In this document: piece by piece, positions 39,358-48,157 of the stretch | Position numbering within the stretch: the stretch's first letter is position 1 | Layout of the letters: every line of letters starts with the position of its first letter | Source: Mesorhizobium sp. M1E.F.Ca.ET.045.02.1.1 | Lineage (GTDB): Bacteria > Pseudomonadota > Alphaproteobacteria > Rhizobiales > Rhizobiaceae | Reading direction: 5' to 3' | Assembly: GCF_003952485.1 (NCBI RefSeq) | Contig: NZ_CP034447.1 | Coordinates: 3,548,501 to 3,612,500, forward strand | DNA length: 64,000 nucleotides | Program-made: the position numbers and the translations under genes | The notes under the pieces: generated by a model | Seen by the model: the letters and a program-made list of their open reading frames with translations, nothing else | The model's database searches: none | Told to the model about the DNA's origin: nothing

Positions 39358-39807
39358 ATGCGCGAGAAAATCGCCGAATCCATGAAGAGCGCGATGAAGG
39401 CGCAGGACAAGCACCGCCTGCCGACGCTGCGGCTGATCCAGGCCGCCATCCATGACCGCGATATCGCCAATCGCGGCGCCGGCAAGCCGGCGGCGAGCGA
39501 GGAGGAGATCCTGCAGATCCTCGCCAAAATGGTGAAGCAGCGCGAGGAATCGGCGAGGGCTTTCGAGGACGGCAAGCGGCCGGAACTGGCCGCGCAGGAG
39601 CGCGGCGAGATGGAGATCATCCGCGAGTTCCTGCCGAAGCAGCTCGACGATGCGGCGATCATGGCGGCCGCGCGGGAAGCGATTGCCGTCACCGGCGCGG
39701 CCAGCCAGAAGGACATGGGCAAGGTGATCGGCGCGCTGAAGCAGAAATATGCCGGCCAGATGGACTTCGCCAAGGCCAGCGCCATCGTCAAGGGGCTGCT
39801 GCAGTAG
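39358..39807 (+). CDS. yqeY: GatB/YqeY-domain protein
   Basis: The 149-residue protein (MREKIAESMKSAMKAQDKHR, EFLPKQLDDAAIM, KDMGKVIGALKQKYAGQMDF) is a stand-alone version of the tRNA-binding tail domain of GatB. Its exact role is unknown; it may bind tRNA. GAAGGAGAAGCACG precedes the ATG, and frame extension upstream has no site. In other Alphaproteobacteria it often lies directly before dnaG and rpoD; here those genes are 8 kb further on. Confidence 0.9.
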   Translation: MREKIAESMKSAMKAQDKHRLPTLRLIQAAIHDRDIANRGAGKPAASEEEILQILAKMVKQREESARAFEDGKRPELAAQERGEMEIIREFLPKQLDDAAIMAAAREAIAVTGAASQKDMGKVIGALKQKYAGQMDFAKASAIVKGLLQ

Positions 39808-39816
39808 AAGACCGCC

Positions 39817-40815
39817 TCACGGCCCCTTGCAGATCGGCACGGGCTGCGGCGGCGGTGCCGGGTGATCCTGCTTGTACTGCGCGATGATCGGCTCCAGCGT
39901 TTGCTTCGGCCAGTATTTCGGGGCACCGATCTCCTTCAGGCAGGATGCGTTCCAATAGAGGCCGGCGCTCGACAGCGATTGCCTTGATGCCGCTTTCCGC
40001 GCGATCGCCGCGATATCCCGCGACTCGGGGTAGACGTAAAGCGTCGTCGGATTGTCCTTGATCATCGGGATGATCAGTTGCGCGTCCGACGGCGACCAGC
40101 TGGTGCAGCCATTGCTGCGGCCGCCGGCGTAATTCACCAGCTTGCCGAAGGGCACGAAGCCGTCATGGTCGGCATAGGAGCTTTGCGGCTTCTTCAGAAG
40201 ACACATTCCTCGCAACAGGGCGGCAGGATGTCCGCCGATCACGCGCTGCCTGGCGTTCGCGGTTTCGCCTTCGCCGTCGAACTGCACGAAGCTGCGCATG
40301 AAAACCGCGTCCTGTTTCGCGGCGGTGCGATAGTAGCCCTTGAACGACGTCTTCGTATCGGCGGTCATGTAGGCGCCGCCGGCCGTCAGTTCGGAATCCA
40401 TCGCATTGCCGAAATTCTTCGCGCAACGCCTGCCGTTGGAAAAATCCGCGACGCCCTTCAGGTTGCGGCCGCCGCCGTGGCCCGCCGACACCGCGCGGAA
40501 CGATTGCTCGGCCTCGCAGATGATGTAGTAACGGCGTCCCAGCACGCTATTGCCCAAATCGCCGGGACGGGTCGCGTCCATGGCGAAGTAGCAGGGATTC
40601 TTGACGGAACCTTCGCTCACCTTTTTCAGGTAGAGCGCCCGCGCCCGTTCCAGGACCACTTGCGCTATCTGGCCTTCGCCTTCGCCGACATGGGCCTGCA
40701 GCCAGGCTGGAACGCTTGAGGATCGCGCGAAAGATCGGGCTGACATCGTCAGGGCGATGGCAACGGCGAAAAGGCAGAGAACAGCGACACCCAGCGGAAC
40801 AGATCTCAACCGCAC
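39817..40815 (-). CDS. Exported L,D-transpeptidase-like protein
   Basis: The 332-residue protein begins with a signal peptide (VPLGVAVLCLFAVAIALTMSA) and carries a murein L,D-transpeptidase catalytic domain of the YkuD_2 type. GGHPAALLRGMC precedes YAGGRSNGCTSWSPSDAQLI, where the cysteine is the presumed nucleophile, and DATRPGDLGNSVLGRRYYI lies near the start. It would cross-link or remodel peptidoglycan or attach proteins to it. The start is GTG; AGGGGAA lies upstream. A proline-rich end (PAPPPQPVP) follows. It converges with yqeY. Confidence 0.75.
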   Translation of the reverse strand: MRLRSVPLGVAVLCLFAVAIALTMSARSFARSSSVPAWLQAHVGEGEGQIAQVVLERARALYLKKVSEGSVKNPCYFAMDATRPGDLGNSVLGRRYYIICEAEQSFRAVSAGHGGGRNLKGVADFSNGRRCAKNFGNAMDSELTAGGAYMTADTKTSFKGYYRTAAKQDAVFMRSFVQFDGEGETANARQRVIGGHPAALLRGMCLLKKPQSSYADHDGFVPFGKLVNYAGGRSNGCTSWSPSDAQLIIPMIKDNPTTLYVYPESRDIAAIARKAASRQSLSSAGLYWNASCLKEIGAPKYWPKQTLEPIIAQYKQDHPAPPPQPVPICKGP

Positions 40816-41097
40816 CGGATTAATTCCCCTCTCGAACCGTTATCGCTTGTGGTGAATCACCTGCGTCAATCATAGAGGCCTCGCGCCGATCGGCGAAACA
40901 CTTCTGGTTTAGCGCTCCCCGAATATCCGTGATTTTCGGTCCGCTCGTGTTGGGCTATCATCTGATTCCGGCGTGCCCACGCCTCCTCCCTCCATTGGGA
41001 AAGCATCGTCCATGCGGGGCATTCGATCACTCAACCAACTGTTCGAGCGCAAAGCATAAGGAGGGGTTGCGAAGACTGCTCGCCAGGAGGTTTTTCG

Positions 41098-41808
41098 ATG
41101 CGGCTTTCCGCGCCCGTCTATCATCTGAAGCGCCAGGCCAGGCTCCTTTCACGCAGGGAAGGAGTGCCGCTTCACCAGGCCCTCGATCGGGTCGCTGCCG
41201 GGGAAGGCTTCGCCAGCTGGAGCCTGCTCGCTGCCAAAGCCGCCGAGGCGACACCCGCCAGCAGCCTGCTTGCGCAACTCGCGCCTGGCGACCTCGTGCT
41301 GGTCGGCGCCAGGCCGGGCCAAGGCAAGACCTTGATGAGCCTCGAGCTTGCGGTCGAGGCGATGAAGTCCGGCCGACACAGCGTGTTCTTTACGCTGGAG
41401 TATACGCACACGGACATTCTGGATCGGTTTCGCGCCATCGGGGCCGAGCCGGCGCTCTTCGACAGCCTGTTCGAATTCGACAATTCGGACGCCATCTGTG
41501 CCGACTACATCATCGGCAAGCTGCGGACGGCGCCTCGCGGGACGCTAGCGGTCATCGACTATCTGCAACTGCTTGACCAGAGGCGCGAGAATCCGGAACT
41601 GATGATCCAGGTTCCGATGCTGCGGTCTTTCGCGCGCGACAGGGGACTGATCCTGGTCTTCATCTCGCAGATCGACCGGTCGTACGATCCGTCCAGGAAG
41701 TCGTTTCCGGACCTTGACGATGTCCGGCTGCCGAACCCTTTGGATTTATCGCTTTTCGACAAGATGTGCTTCCTGAACAAGGGCGAAATCCGCTTCCATG
41801 CAGCTTGA
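41098..41808 (+). CDS. Stand-alone DnaB-like RecA-fold ATPase
   Basis: The 236-residue protein has an N-terminal helical region (KRQARLLSRREGVPLHQALD and GFASWSLLAAKAA) and a C-terminal ATPase core with Walker A GARPGQGKTL (about 72-81), FTLEYTHTDILDRF, Walker B LAVIDYLQLLD and FISQIDRSY, as in the C-terminal domain of DnaB helicases. It lacks the DnaB N-terminal domain and linker, so it is not a normal replicative helicase. It may be a DNA-acting ATPase or an evolved relative with another role. It has no replication or phage neighbours. The ribosome site (AGGAGG, about 13 nt from the ATG) is strong but distant. Confidence 0.7.
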   Translation: MRLSAPVYHLKRQARLLSRREGVPLHQALDRVAAGEGFASWSLLAAKAAEATPASSLLAQLAPGDLVLVGARPGQGKTLMSLELAVEAMKSGRHSVFFTLEYTHTDILDRFRAIGAEPALFDSLFEFDNSDAICADYIIGKLRTAPRGTLAVIDYLQLLDQRRENPELMIQVPMLRSFARDRGLILVFISQIDRSYDPSRKSFPDLDDVRLPNPLDLSLFDKMCFLNKGEIRFHAA

Positions 41809-41858
41809 GAGCAATCCTTGCCGCGGCTATGGCCCTCTCTGCAAGAGGACGCCGGACC

Positions 41859-42416
41859 ATGGTCGAAATCGTCAAGCCCGCGCTCGAGCACCTGCCGTCC
41901 TACAAGGCGGCGCTGGAGCGCGGCTGGTCGCCCGACAATGTGCGGCTGCTGGAGGCGACGCGCGAGCAACTCGCGGCCATCGAGGAAGATCCTGCCGCAT
42001 TTCTCGCCAGCCTCGACGACCCCGAGGCGAAGGGGCCGCCCGTTACCTTGCCCGATGGCACCAAGGTGCCGCGCCTCCCCGGCTTCCGGCGCTGGATATG
42101 GGATGGCGAGGCCGCCGGCTCGATCGGCTTTCGCTGGCAGAAAGGCACCTCCGCGCTGCCTTCGCATGTGCTCGGTCATATCGGCTATGCCGTGGTGCCT
42201 TGGAAGCGAAGCCGTGGGTACGCCACCGAAGCGCTGCGGTTGATGTTGGCAGAGGCGAGGGCGGTGGGTCTCAACTATGTCGAGATCACAGCCAAGCCGG
42301 GCAATCCGGCCTCGCATAAGGTGATAACAGCCAATGGCGGCAGGCTGGTCGGCCGATTCTTCGAGGACGCCGCCTATGGCGGCGCCGAAAGCCTCAGGTT
42401 CCGGATCGATCTTTAG
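41859..42416 (+). CDS. GNAT-family N-acetyltransferase
   Basis: The 185-residue acetyltransferase has LPSYKAALERGWSPDN at the start and the acetyl-CoA fold at GHIGYAVVPWKRSRGYATEA, then YVEITAKPGNPASHKVITANGG. It groups with the RimJ/RimL-like GNATs of unknown substrate. AGAGGA precedes the chosen ATG; an in-frame ATG 30 bases upstream has no site. It starts 50 bases after the ATPase gene on the same strand, so they may share a transcript. Confidence 0.82.
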   Translation: MVEIVKPALEHLPSYKAALERGWSPDNVRLLEATREQLAAIEEDPAAFLASLDDPEAKGPPVTLPDGTKVPRLPGFRRWIWDGEAAGSIGFRWQKGTSALPSHVLGHIGYAVVPWKRSRGYATEALRLMLAEARAVGLNYVEITAKPGNPASHKVITANGGRLVGRFFEDAAYGGAESLRFRIDL

Positions 42417-42440
42417 GGGCGCCTGCCGGCAAGTGGTGGG

Positions 42441-42827
42441 CTACTCACCAGGCTTGGCCAGCCGCCCTTCCTCGGCCTTGTAATAGAACTGGCTTGCCAC
42501 GAGCCAGCCCTTGAGCGGCCGGAGCGGCGGAATGCAGGTCGCCAGGATTATGGGTACCGACACGAAAGCATGGAACCACATGGACGGCTCAAAGGTCACC
42601 TGCGCCCAGACTGCGAACAGGACGGAAGGGACGCAGGCGAAGCAGATGACGAAGAAGGCGGGGCCGTCCGCCGGGTCGGCAAAGGAATAGTCGAGCCCGC
42701 AGACGTCGCATTTCGGCGCCAGCTTCAGAAATCCGTCGAACAGCCGGCCTTCTCCGCAACGCGGGCAGCGGCCGCGGACGCCGACCCGCCATGGCTCGAG
42801 GTGGGGATAGTGCGCGTGATCTTGCAT
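42441..42827 (-). CDS. DUF983 membrane protein
   Basis: The 128-residue protein starts with a zinc-ribbon-like pair, RCPRCGEGRLF and KCDVCGLDY, followed by two transmembrane helices (about 58-105). DUF983 proteins are found across Alphaproteobacteria, often near cytochrome oxidase genes, but their role is not established. GGAG lies 8 nt before the chosen ATG; a GTG three codons upstream overlaps that site. It is divergent from the MocR gene. Confidence 0.85.
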   Translation of the reverse strand: MQDHAHYPHLEPWRVGVRGRCPRCGEGRLFDGFLKLAPKCDVCGLDYSFADPADGPAFFVICFACVPSVLFAVWAQVTFEPSMWFHAFVSVPIILATCIPPLRPLKGWLVASQFYYKAEEGRLAKPGE

Positions 42828-42878
42828 CGTCGTCACTCCAGAGACCTCGCATGGCGTCGATCAGCCTTGAGGTCACTC

Positions 42879-42907
42879 ATGCATACTAGTATCATGAATG
42901 TATGCAT
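42879..42907. promoter_or_regulatory. Candidate MocR operator
   Basis: ATGCATAC (42879-42886) and GTATGCAT (42900-42907) form an 8-bp inverted repeat with a 13-bp spacer. A third related sequence, ATGTATGG, follows at about 42921. It lies just upstream of the MocR start, fitting autoregulation. Confidence 0.5.
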
Positions 42908-42937
42908 ACAATGCGACAAAATGTATGGACAAAAGGC

Positions 42938-44314
42938 ATGAGCGGCGAGAACGACCTCAACTGGCTTTCTCCCCTGGAAGGGGGCCCCCGGCCGATCTAT
43001 CTCAAGATCGTCGATGCGCTGGCGGCTGCCCGTTCGAGCGGTCGGCTGCAGCCGGGGGACAGGCTGCCGCCGCAGCGGGATCTCTCCCGCTTCCTTGGCG
43101 TGGATTTGACCACCGTCACCAGGGCGTTCACCGAAGCCCGGCGCAGGAACCTGATCGACGCAACGGCCGGTCGCGGCACCTTCATTACGGCCGGCGAGCC
43201 GGAAGAGCCGATCCTCGATCTGAGCATGAACATCCCACCGGCACCCTTAGGCCTCAGCCTGCCGGCATTGATCCGGGCCGGCATCGAGGGACTGCTCAGG
43301 CGCTCCAGCGCGGAAGCGCTGCTTTCCTACCATCCCGGCCCAGGTTCGCCCGCCGAACGCGCCGCCGGCTCGTTGTGGCTCGCGGCCGCCGGGGACCGCA
43401 TGCCGGCCGAGTGCATGGCTGTCGGTTCTGGGGCGCAGGCGCTGCTTGCGGCAATCCTGCTGTCGCAGACCCGCGAGGGCGACACGATCCTTACCGATGC
43501 GCTGACCTATCCCGGCCTGATCGCGCTGGCAAAGGCCACGGGGCGGAAGCTCGCCGGCGTCGGCGGTGACGATGACGGCATGCGTCCCGACGACCTGGAG
43601 GAAGCGGCGCGACGGCATGGCGCCCGCGTCCTCTACCTCAACCCGACGCTTCACAACCCCACCGCGCTCACCATGCCGGAGGACCGGCGCCGGGAGCTGG
43701 CGCGGATGGCGGGCAAGCTTAACCTTTTGATCGTCGAGGACGATCCCTACAGCCCGTTGCTGACCGTTTCCCCGCCAGCTTTCCTCAGTCTGGCGCCGGA
43801 GCGGACCTTCCATGTCGCGACGTTGGCGAAATGCCTCTCGCCTTTCCTGCGCACGGCCTTCCTGGTGGCGCCTGATGCGGAAACCTTGGAGCCGGTCGCG
43901 GCTGCGATCCGGGGCACCACGATGATGGCGCCGCCGCTGATGACGGGCCTCGCCTGCGAATGGGTGCGAAGCGGCCTCGCCGGTGAGATCGCCGCCGCCG
44001 TGCGCGCCGAAGCGCAGGCCAGACAGGAGATGGCACGCCAAATCCTGCCCGCGGGTTTCGCCTCGGCGGAAACCAGCCTGCATCTTTGGTACCCGCTCGA
44101 AGGGCAACTGCGCTCGTCAGAGCTTGGCGACGCAGCCAGGCGCCGCGGATTGGCCATCAGCCCGGCGGTGGAGTTTTCCGTGGTCCCCGGTATCGCCGAT
44201 GGCCTGCGCCTGGCGCTCGGCGCCGCACCCAGCCGCGAAAGGCTGGAGGAGGGCCTGCGCGGCTTGTCGTCGATCCTTGCCGGCGGCTCCGGACATTCGC
44301 CGCCTGCGGTCTGA
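42938..44314 (+). CDS. MocR-family regulator (GntR helix-turn-helix fused to aminotransferase-like domain)
   Basis: The 458-residue protein has an N-terminal GntR winged helix (PIYLKIVDALAAARSSGRLQ, PPQRDLSRFLGVDLTTVTRA) and a C-terminal fold-type I PLP domain with YLNPTLHNPTALTM and VEDDPYSPLL. The PLP lysine lies in VATLAKCLSPFLRTAF. MocR proteins sense PLP or amine compounds and usually control one neighbouring gene. Likely targets are itself and the MFS gene it converges with. The start MSGENDLNWLSP behind AAAAGG is preferred because the earlier ATGs lie in the operator. Confidence 0.87.
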   Translation: MSGENDLNWLSPLEGGPRPIYLKIVDALAAARSSGRLQPGDRLPPQRDLSRFLGVDLTTVTRAFTEARRRNLIDATAGRGTFITAGEPEEPILDLSMNIPPAPLGLSLPALIRAGIEGLLRRSSAEALLSYHPGPGSPAERAAGSLWLAAAGDRMPAECMAVGSGAQALLAAILLSQTREGDTILTDALTYPGLIALAKATGRKLAGVGGDDDGMRPDDLEEAARRHGARVLYLNPTLHNPTALTMPEDRRRELARMAGKLNLLIVEDDPYSPLLTVSPPAFLSLAPERTFHVATLAKCLSPFLRTAFLVAPDAETLEPVAAAIRGTTMMAPPLMTGLACEWVRSGLAGEIAAAVRAEAQARQEMARQILPAGFASAETSLHLWYPLEGQLRSSELGDAARRRGLAISPAVEFSVVPGIADGLRLALGAAPSRERLEEGLRGLSSILAGGSGHSPPAV

Positions 44315-44347
44315 GGCGGTACACCGACAACGAAGGTGCCTGGCGCT

Positions 44348-45529
44348 CTATTCGGCGGCAGCGGGCAGCGGCGGCGTCGCGCGGCTGCGCCATTCCCACG
44401 CCTGGGAGGCCAGCGCCACAAGCACGGCCACCAGCATGGCGAAAGCGCCGGCGACCGGCAGGCTGCGATAGCCAAAGCCGGCATTGAGCATCGCCGCGCC
44501 CAGCGAGGCGGCGAGCGCGATGCCGACATTGAAGCCGGACGGGATGAGCGAAGAAGCAAGGTTCGAGGCATCCGCGGTCCAGGCGAGGATGCGGGTCTGG
44601 ATCGGCGCGCCGATGGCGAAGTTGAGGCCGCCCCAGATGACGATGGCAACGACCATCGGTACCGGATAGGGGCTGATGGCGTAGATCGCGGCCAGCATGA
44701 CCGCTTGCAGGAAGAGCATGGCGATCAGCGACGGCATCAGCTTCCAGTCGGCGAGCTTGCCGCCGAGAAAGACGCCGATCGTGGCGCCCACGCCGTTGAG
44801 CAGCAGCACCCAAGGGATCAGGCTTTCGTCGAGGCCGGTGACTTCGAGCAGCGTCGGCGTGATGTAGGTGAAGAGGCCGAATTGGCCAATCATCAGCATG
44901 AGCATGAGGATCAGCGAGGTCCAGACCTGCTGGCGACCGAGCACGCGCACTTCACGCGACAGGCCGGCGGGCCGGTTGGCGGCGCCTGCGGTGCGCGGCA
45001 GCAACGCGGCCATGGCGACGATCGCGACGACGCCCAGCGCGCACATCACCCAGAAGGTCGCCCGCCAGCTCCAGAGACCGCCGATCGCGGTGCCTGCCGG
45101 CACGCCGATGACGTTTGAGACGGTGAGCCCCGAGAGGATGACCGCCACGGCCCGACCGCGCTGGTCTTCGCGCACCAGGCCGACCGCGACCACCATGGCG
45201 ACGCCGAAATAGCAGCCATGCGCCACGGCAGTTGCGATACGCAGCAGAAGCATCGAGGTGAAATCGGGCGCCAGCGCGCAGGCGGCCTGGCCGAGGGTGA
45301 AGGCAATCGTCAGCCCGATGAGCAGCGGCTTTCGCGAGACCCTGCTGGTTGCAAGCGCCAGAAGCGGACCGCCCATCGCAATGCCGCAGGCATAGCCGGA
45401 GACGAGATAGCCGGCGGTGGGCACGGAAACGCCGAGGCCTTCCGCCACCTCCGGCAGCACGCCGGCGATGACGAATTCAGTCGTGCCAAAAGCGAAGGCG
45501 GCAATGAACAGGGCAATCAGCGGCAGCAT
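44348..45529 (-). CDS. MFS transporter, AraJ/arabinose-efflux type
   Basis: The 393-residue protein has 12 helices, beginning MLPLIALFIAAFAFGTTEFV and VIAGVLPEVAEGLGVSVPTA, the helix-1 mark of DHA1 exporters. The helix 4-5 motif RIATAVAHGCYFGVAMVVAV and a motif C-like SGLTVSNVIGVPAGTAIGG are present. The likely substrates are sugars, amino acids or drugs, not resolvable from sequence. It converges with the MocR gene across 33 bases. Confidence 0.85.
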   Translation of the reverse strand: MLPLIALFIAAFAFGTTEFVIAGVLPEVAEGLGVSVPTAGYLVSGYACGIAMGGPLLALATSRVSRKPLLIGLTIAFTLGQAACALAPDFTSMLLLRIATAVAHGCYFGVAMVVAVGLVREDQRGRAVAVILSGLTVSNVIGVPAGTAIGGLWSWRATFWVMCALGVVAIVAMAALLPRTAGAANRPAGLSREVRVLGRQQVWTSLILMLMLMIGQFGLFTYITPTLLEVTGLDESLIPWVLLLNGVGATIGVFLGGKLADWKLMPSLIAMLFLQAVMLAAIYAISPYPVPMVVAIVIWGGLNFAIGAPIQTRILAWTADASNLASSLIPSGFNVGIALAASLGAAMLNAGFGYRSLPVAGAFAMLVAVLVALASQAWEWRSRATPPLPAAAE

Positions 45530-45629
45530 GGCGCAAAGGCTTGAAATGAATGCAGGGCGTCAAACCATGGATACGTGCTGCCGGCAATGCAGAAATTGTC
45601 GGCGCCGCTTTAGCTTTTCTTGAGCGAGG

Positions 45630-47294
45630 TCAGCCGGCCTTCAGCCGCGAGCCGCCGAGCAGTCCGCGTTCCTCGAGCACGGGATAGGCCATGGAGGCGA
45701 GCAGCGAGTTGATCTGCTTGAGGTCGCGGATGGTGTCGAGATGGATGGAACTGGTCTCGACGCTTTTGGCCGTGCCGTCGCGCAGGCGTACGAAATGGCT
45801 GGCGCTGGTCTCTTTCTCGCGCTCGCGCAGCAGGTCTTTTTCCAGCACCAGTTGGCGGGCCGTTTCCGGGTCGCGCGACACCAGCACGTTGAAGGCTAGC
45901 CGCGCGTTGGCCAGCACCGAGGCATGGAAGGCGCTAAGCTCGCGCCAGCCTTCGGGCGTGAACTCCAGGCCGCGCTCCAGCTTTTTCCTGACATGCACCA
46001 GCATGTTGCGCACGATGATGTCGCCGACCTGCTCCAGCTTGACGCAGGCGCCGATCAGCTCCTGGCAGCGCAGCGCCTCGTCCTCGCCGAGCGAGTTCTT
46101 GGTGACCTTGGCGAGATAGAGCTTGATCGCCGCGTGCTTCCGGTCGACGCGGTCGTCGAGTGCCGCGAGCGCCTTGATCTTGTCGCTGTCGGCGCTTTCA
46201 TAGAGCTCGATGATGCGCTTCAGCATGATCTCGACCGTCTCGCAGACCCGCACCACTTCGCGGGTGGCGTTGGCCAACGCCTGGCTCGGGGTGTCGAGCG
46301 CGCTCTCGTTCAGCGCCGACAATTCGACGACATCGAGCGCCGCCGCCGGTTCGGGCTTGGCGCCGAGCGCCACGATGCTCTCGGAAGCACGATAGACGAG
46401 GCCGGCGAGCGGCAGGCCGGCAAGCAGGATGATCACGTTGAACAGGATATGGGCGTTGACGATCTGGTCCGGCCCGGTCGCGCCGAGAAAGCCGACCGGC
46501 GGCTTCAGCGTCATGAACAGGATCAGCATGATCAGCGAGCCCATGCCGCGCATCAAGAGATTGCCGATCGGCACCACGCGGACGCCTGGGTCGGCATTGC
46601 GGGTGAGCAGCGGCGCGATGATCGAGGAGCCGAGATTGACGCCGAGCACCAGCACGATGCCGAGCTCCGGCGGGATGAAGCCGCGGCCGGCCAGCGTCAC
46701 CATCAGCAGCACGGCGGCGATGGAGGAGTGGAACAGCCAGGTGATGATTGCGGCCAGCAGATAGGCCGTCACCGGATCGCCGGAGAAATAATTGACGATC
46801 ATCGGCATCAGCGTGCTCTGGCGCAGCGGTTCCGAGGCCTGGCCGATCATCTCCAGTGAGAGCAGCAACAGCCCGATGCCGACGAGGATGCGGCCGAACT
46901 GGCGCCAGTCGCGCCGCTCGGTGGCCATGAACATGACCGTGCCGGCGACGAGGCAGACCGGCACCAGAAGCGACAGGTCGAAGGTCAGCAGCTTGACCAC
47001 CAGCGCCGAGCCGATCTCGGCGCCGCGTACGGCAAGCTGCCCGGCGGCGCCCGATACGATGCCGGCGCCGGCGAAGGAGCCGACCAGCAGCGTGACGGCG
47101 GTGGAGCTCTGCAAGGCGATCGCGAGACCGCAGCCGGCCAGCACCGCCATCAGCGGATTGCGCATGGTGGCGCGCAGCCTGTGACGCAGCACGTCGCCAT
47201 AGGCGCGTTCGACGCCGGTCTTCACCATACGGGTGGCAAACAGCATCAGCGCCACCGCGCCGGCAAGGTGCAGAAGGACGACGGAACCGCTCAT
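45630..47294 (-). CDS. Na/Pi cotransporter family protein with PhoU-like domain
   Basis: The 554-residue protein has two repeated Na/Pi cotransport halves in the first 310 residues, each with the QSST-type motif (LAIALQSSTAVTLLVG; LFHSSIAAVLLMV). A C-terminal cytoplasmic helical region of about 230 residues resembles PhoU (EVVRVCETVEIMLKRIIELY, DDRVDRKHAAIKLYLAKVTK). Bacterial members of the NptA/YjbB type move phosphate with sodium, some as exporters. No pho-box is obvious upstream. Confidence 0.85.
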   Translation of the reverse strand: MSGSVVLLHLAGAVALMLFATRMVKTGVERAYGDVLRHRLRATMRNPLMAVLAGCGLAIALQSSTAVTLLVGSFAGAGIVSGAAGQLAVRGAEIGSALVVKLLTFDLSLLVPVCLVAGTVMFMATERRDWRQFGRILVGIGLLLLSLEMIGQASEPLRQSTLMPMIVNYFSGDPVTAYLLAAIITWLFHSSIAAVLLMVTLAGRGFIPPELGIVLVLGVNLGSSIIAPLLTRNADPGVRVVPIGNLLMRGMGSLIMLILFMTLKPPVGFLGATGPDQIVNAHILFNVIILLAGLPLAGLVYRASESIVALGAKPEPAAALDVVELSALNESALDTPSQALANATREVVRVCETVEIMLKRIIELYESADSDKIKALAALDDRVDRKHAAIKLYLAKVTKNSLGEDEALRCQELIGACVKLEQVGDIIVRNMLVHVRKKLERGLEFTPEGWRELSAFHASVLANARLAFNVLVSRDPETARQLVLEKDLLREREKETSASHFVRLRDGTAKSVETSSIHLDTIRDLKQINSLLASMAYPVLEERGLLGGSRLKAG

Positions 47295-47657
47295 GCCGGA
47301 CCTCGCGACGAGGCGGCAAGGAAGCGGGAAAGGGTGCGAATCGCGAGCATTTCGAAGGTCAAGACTACAGCGGTTTACATTAGCCGGATAATAAATTTTG
47401 CCCGATGCGACCGACGTTCGGCACGCGACGGCGTGTGTCGGAAATGGATAGAGGGCACATTGGTTGCATGCGGCGCGGGGATCGGGCGGCGGCCGTCGCG
47501 CGCGGGCCGAGCCGACGGTCGTTTCAGTTTCCTATGATTGTTGAATTTTCTTATATAAGAGCTGGAAATCATTACAGAATTGTAATCCAAGTGTTCAGTT
47601 TCGGTTCATGCGGGCACGGCTATCTCCTTGCCTATCGACAACCAAGGAGCACCGACC
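47295..47657. other. Gap and leader upstream of the RcnB-like gene
   Basis: The 363-bp gap has no gene. Bases 47525-47600 are A/T-rich. ATTACAGAATTGTAAT (near 47570-47585) is an inverted repeat, and GTTCA occurs twice (47593-47597, 47604-47608) at an 11-bp period, as OmpR/PhoB-class response regulators often bind. This may be the control region of the following gene. Confidence 0.4.
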
Positions 47658-48020
47658 ATGAAGCGTCTCATACTTTCCGCCGTTACCGCCGCGATGGTGG
47701 CCGCCACGGCCTTTTCGAGCCAGGCCGCGCCGCTCGTTCAGCCGACCGCGCCGCAGGCGAACTACACCCGGGTCGACTGGCAGAAGCCGGGCGTCGTGAA
47801 GAAGAAAGTCGTGGTCAAGAAGAAGGTGATGGTTAAGCGCAGCCATTGGCGCAACGGCCAGAAATATTCCAGCTGGAAGCGCCATCAGGCGGTTCGCGAC
47901 TGGCACCGCTATGGACTGCGCCGGCCCGGCCCCGGCCAGGAGTGGATCCGCGTCGGCAACGACTACCTGCTGGTCAGCATCGTCTCCGGCATCGTCTTCG
48001 GCGCGATCGCCGCGCACTGA
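47658..48020 (+). CDS. RcnB-like periplasmic protein
   Basis: The 120-residue protein has a signal peptide (MKRLILSAVTAAMVAATAFS, cut near SQA). A basic segment with KKKVVVKKKVMVKR is followed by the RcnB family end DWHRYGLRRPGPGQEWIRVG NDYLLVSIVSGIVFGAI. RcnB proteins act in nickel/cobalt homeostasis in enterobacteria; rhizobial members are numerous and mostly unstudied. AAGGAG precedes the ATG. A hairpin follows the stop. Confidence 0.78.
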   Translation: MKRLILSAVTAAMVAATAFSSQAAPLVQPTAPQANYTRVDWQKPGVVKKKVVVKKKVMVKRSHWRNGQKYSSWKRHQAVRDWHRYGLRRPGPGQEWIRVGNDYLLVSIVSGIVFGAIAAH

Positions 48021-48043
48021 TCCGGCAACGATCCGAACACCAG

Positions 48044-48067
48044 GAAGGCGGCCGCTTGGCCGCCTTC
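48044..48067 (+). terminator. Terminator of the RcnB-like gene
   Basis: GAAGGCGGCC pairs perfectly with GGCCGCCTTC around a GCTT loop, followed by the T-rich but interrupted tail TCTTC. Confidence 0.65.
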
Positions 48068-48157
48068 TCTTCATCTGTGAAAAGCGGGTACGATGGGCTT
48101 TAGGAGTCGTCGCGCCCGGGCGGCTCGATTATATGGAGGGTAAACGAGCCTTTCCCG

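Noticed and set aside
41098..42416. Prophage or defence island around the DnaB-like ATPase
   Set aside because: No integrase, phage structural gene, restriction enzyme, toxin-antitoxin pair or attachment site is visible nearby.
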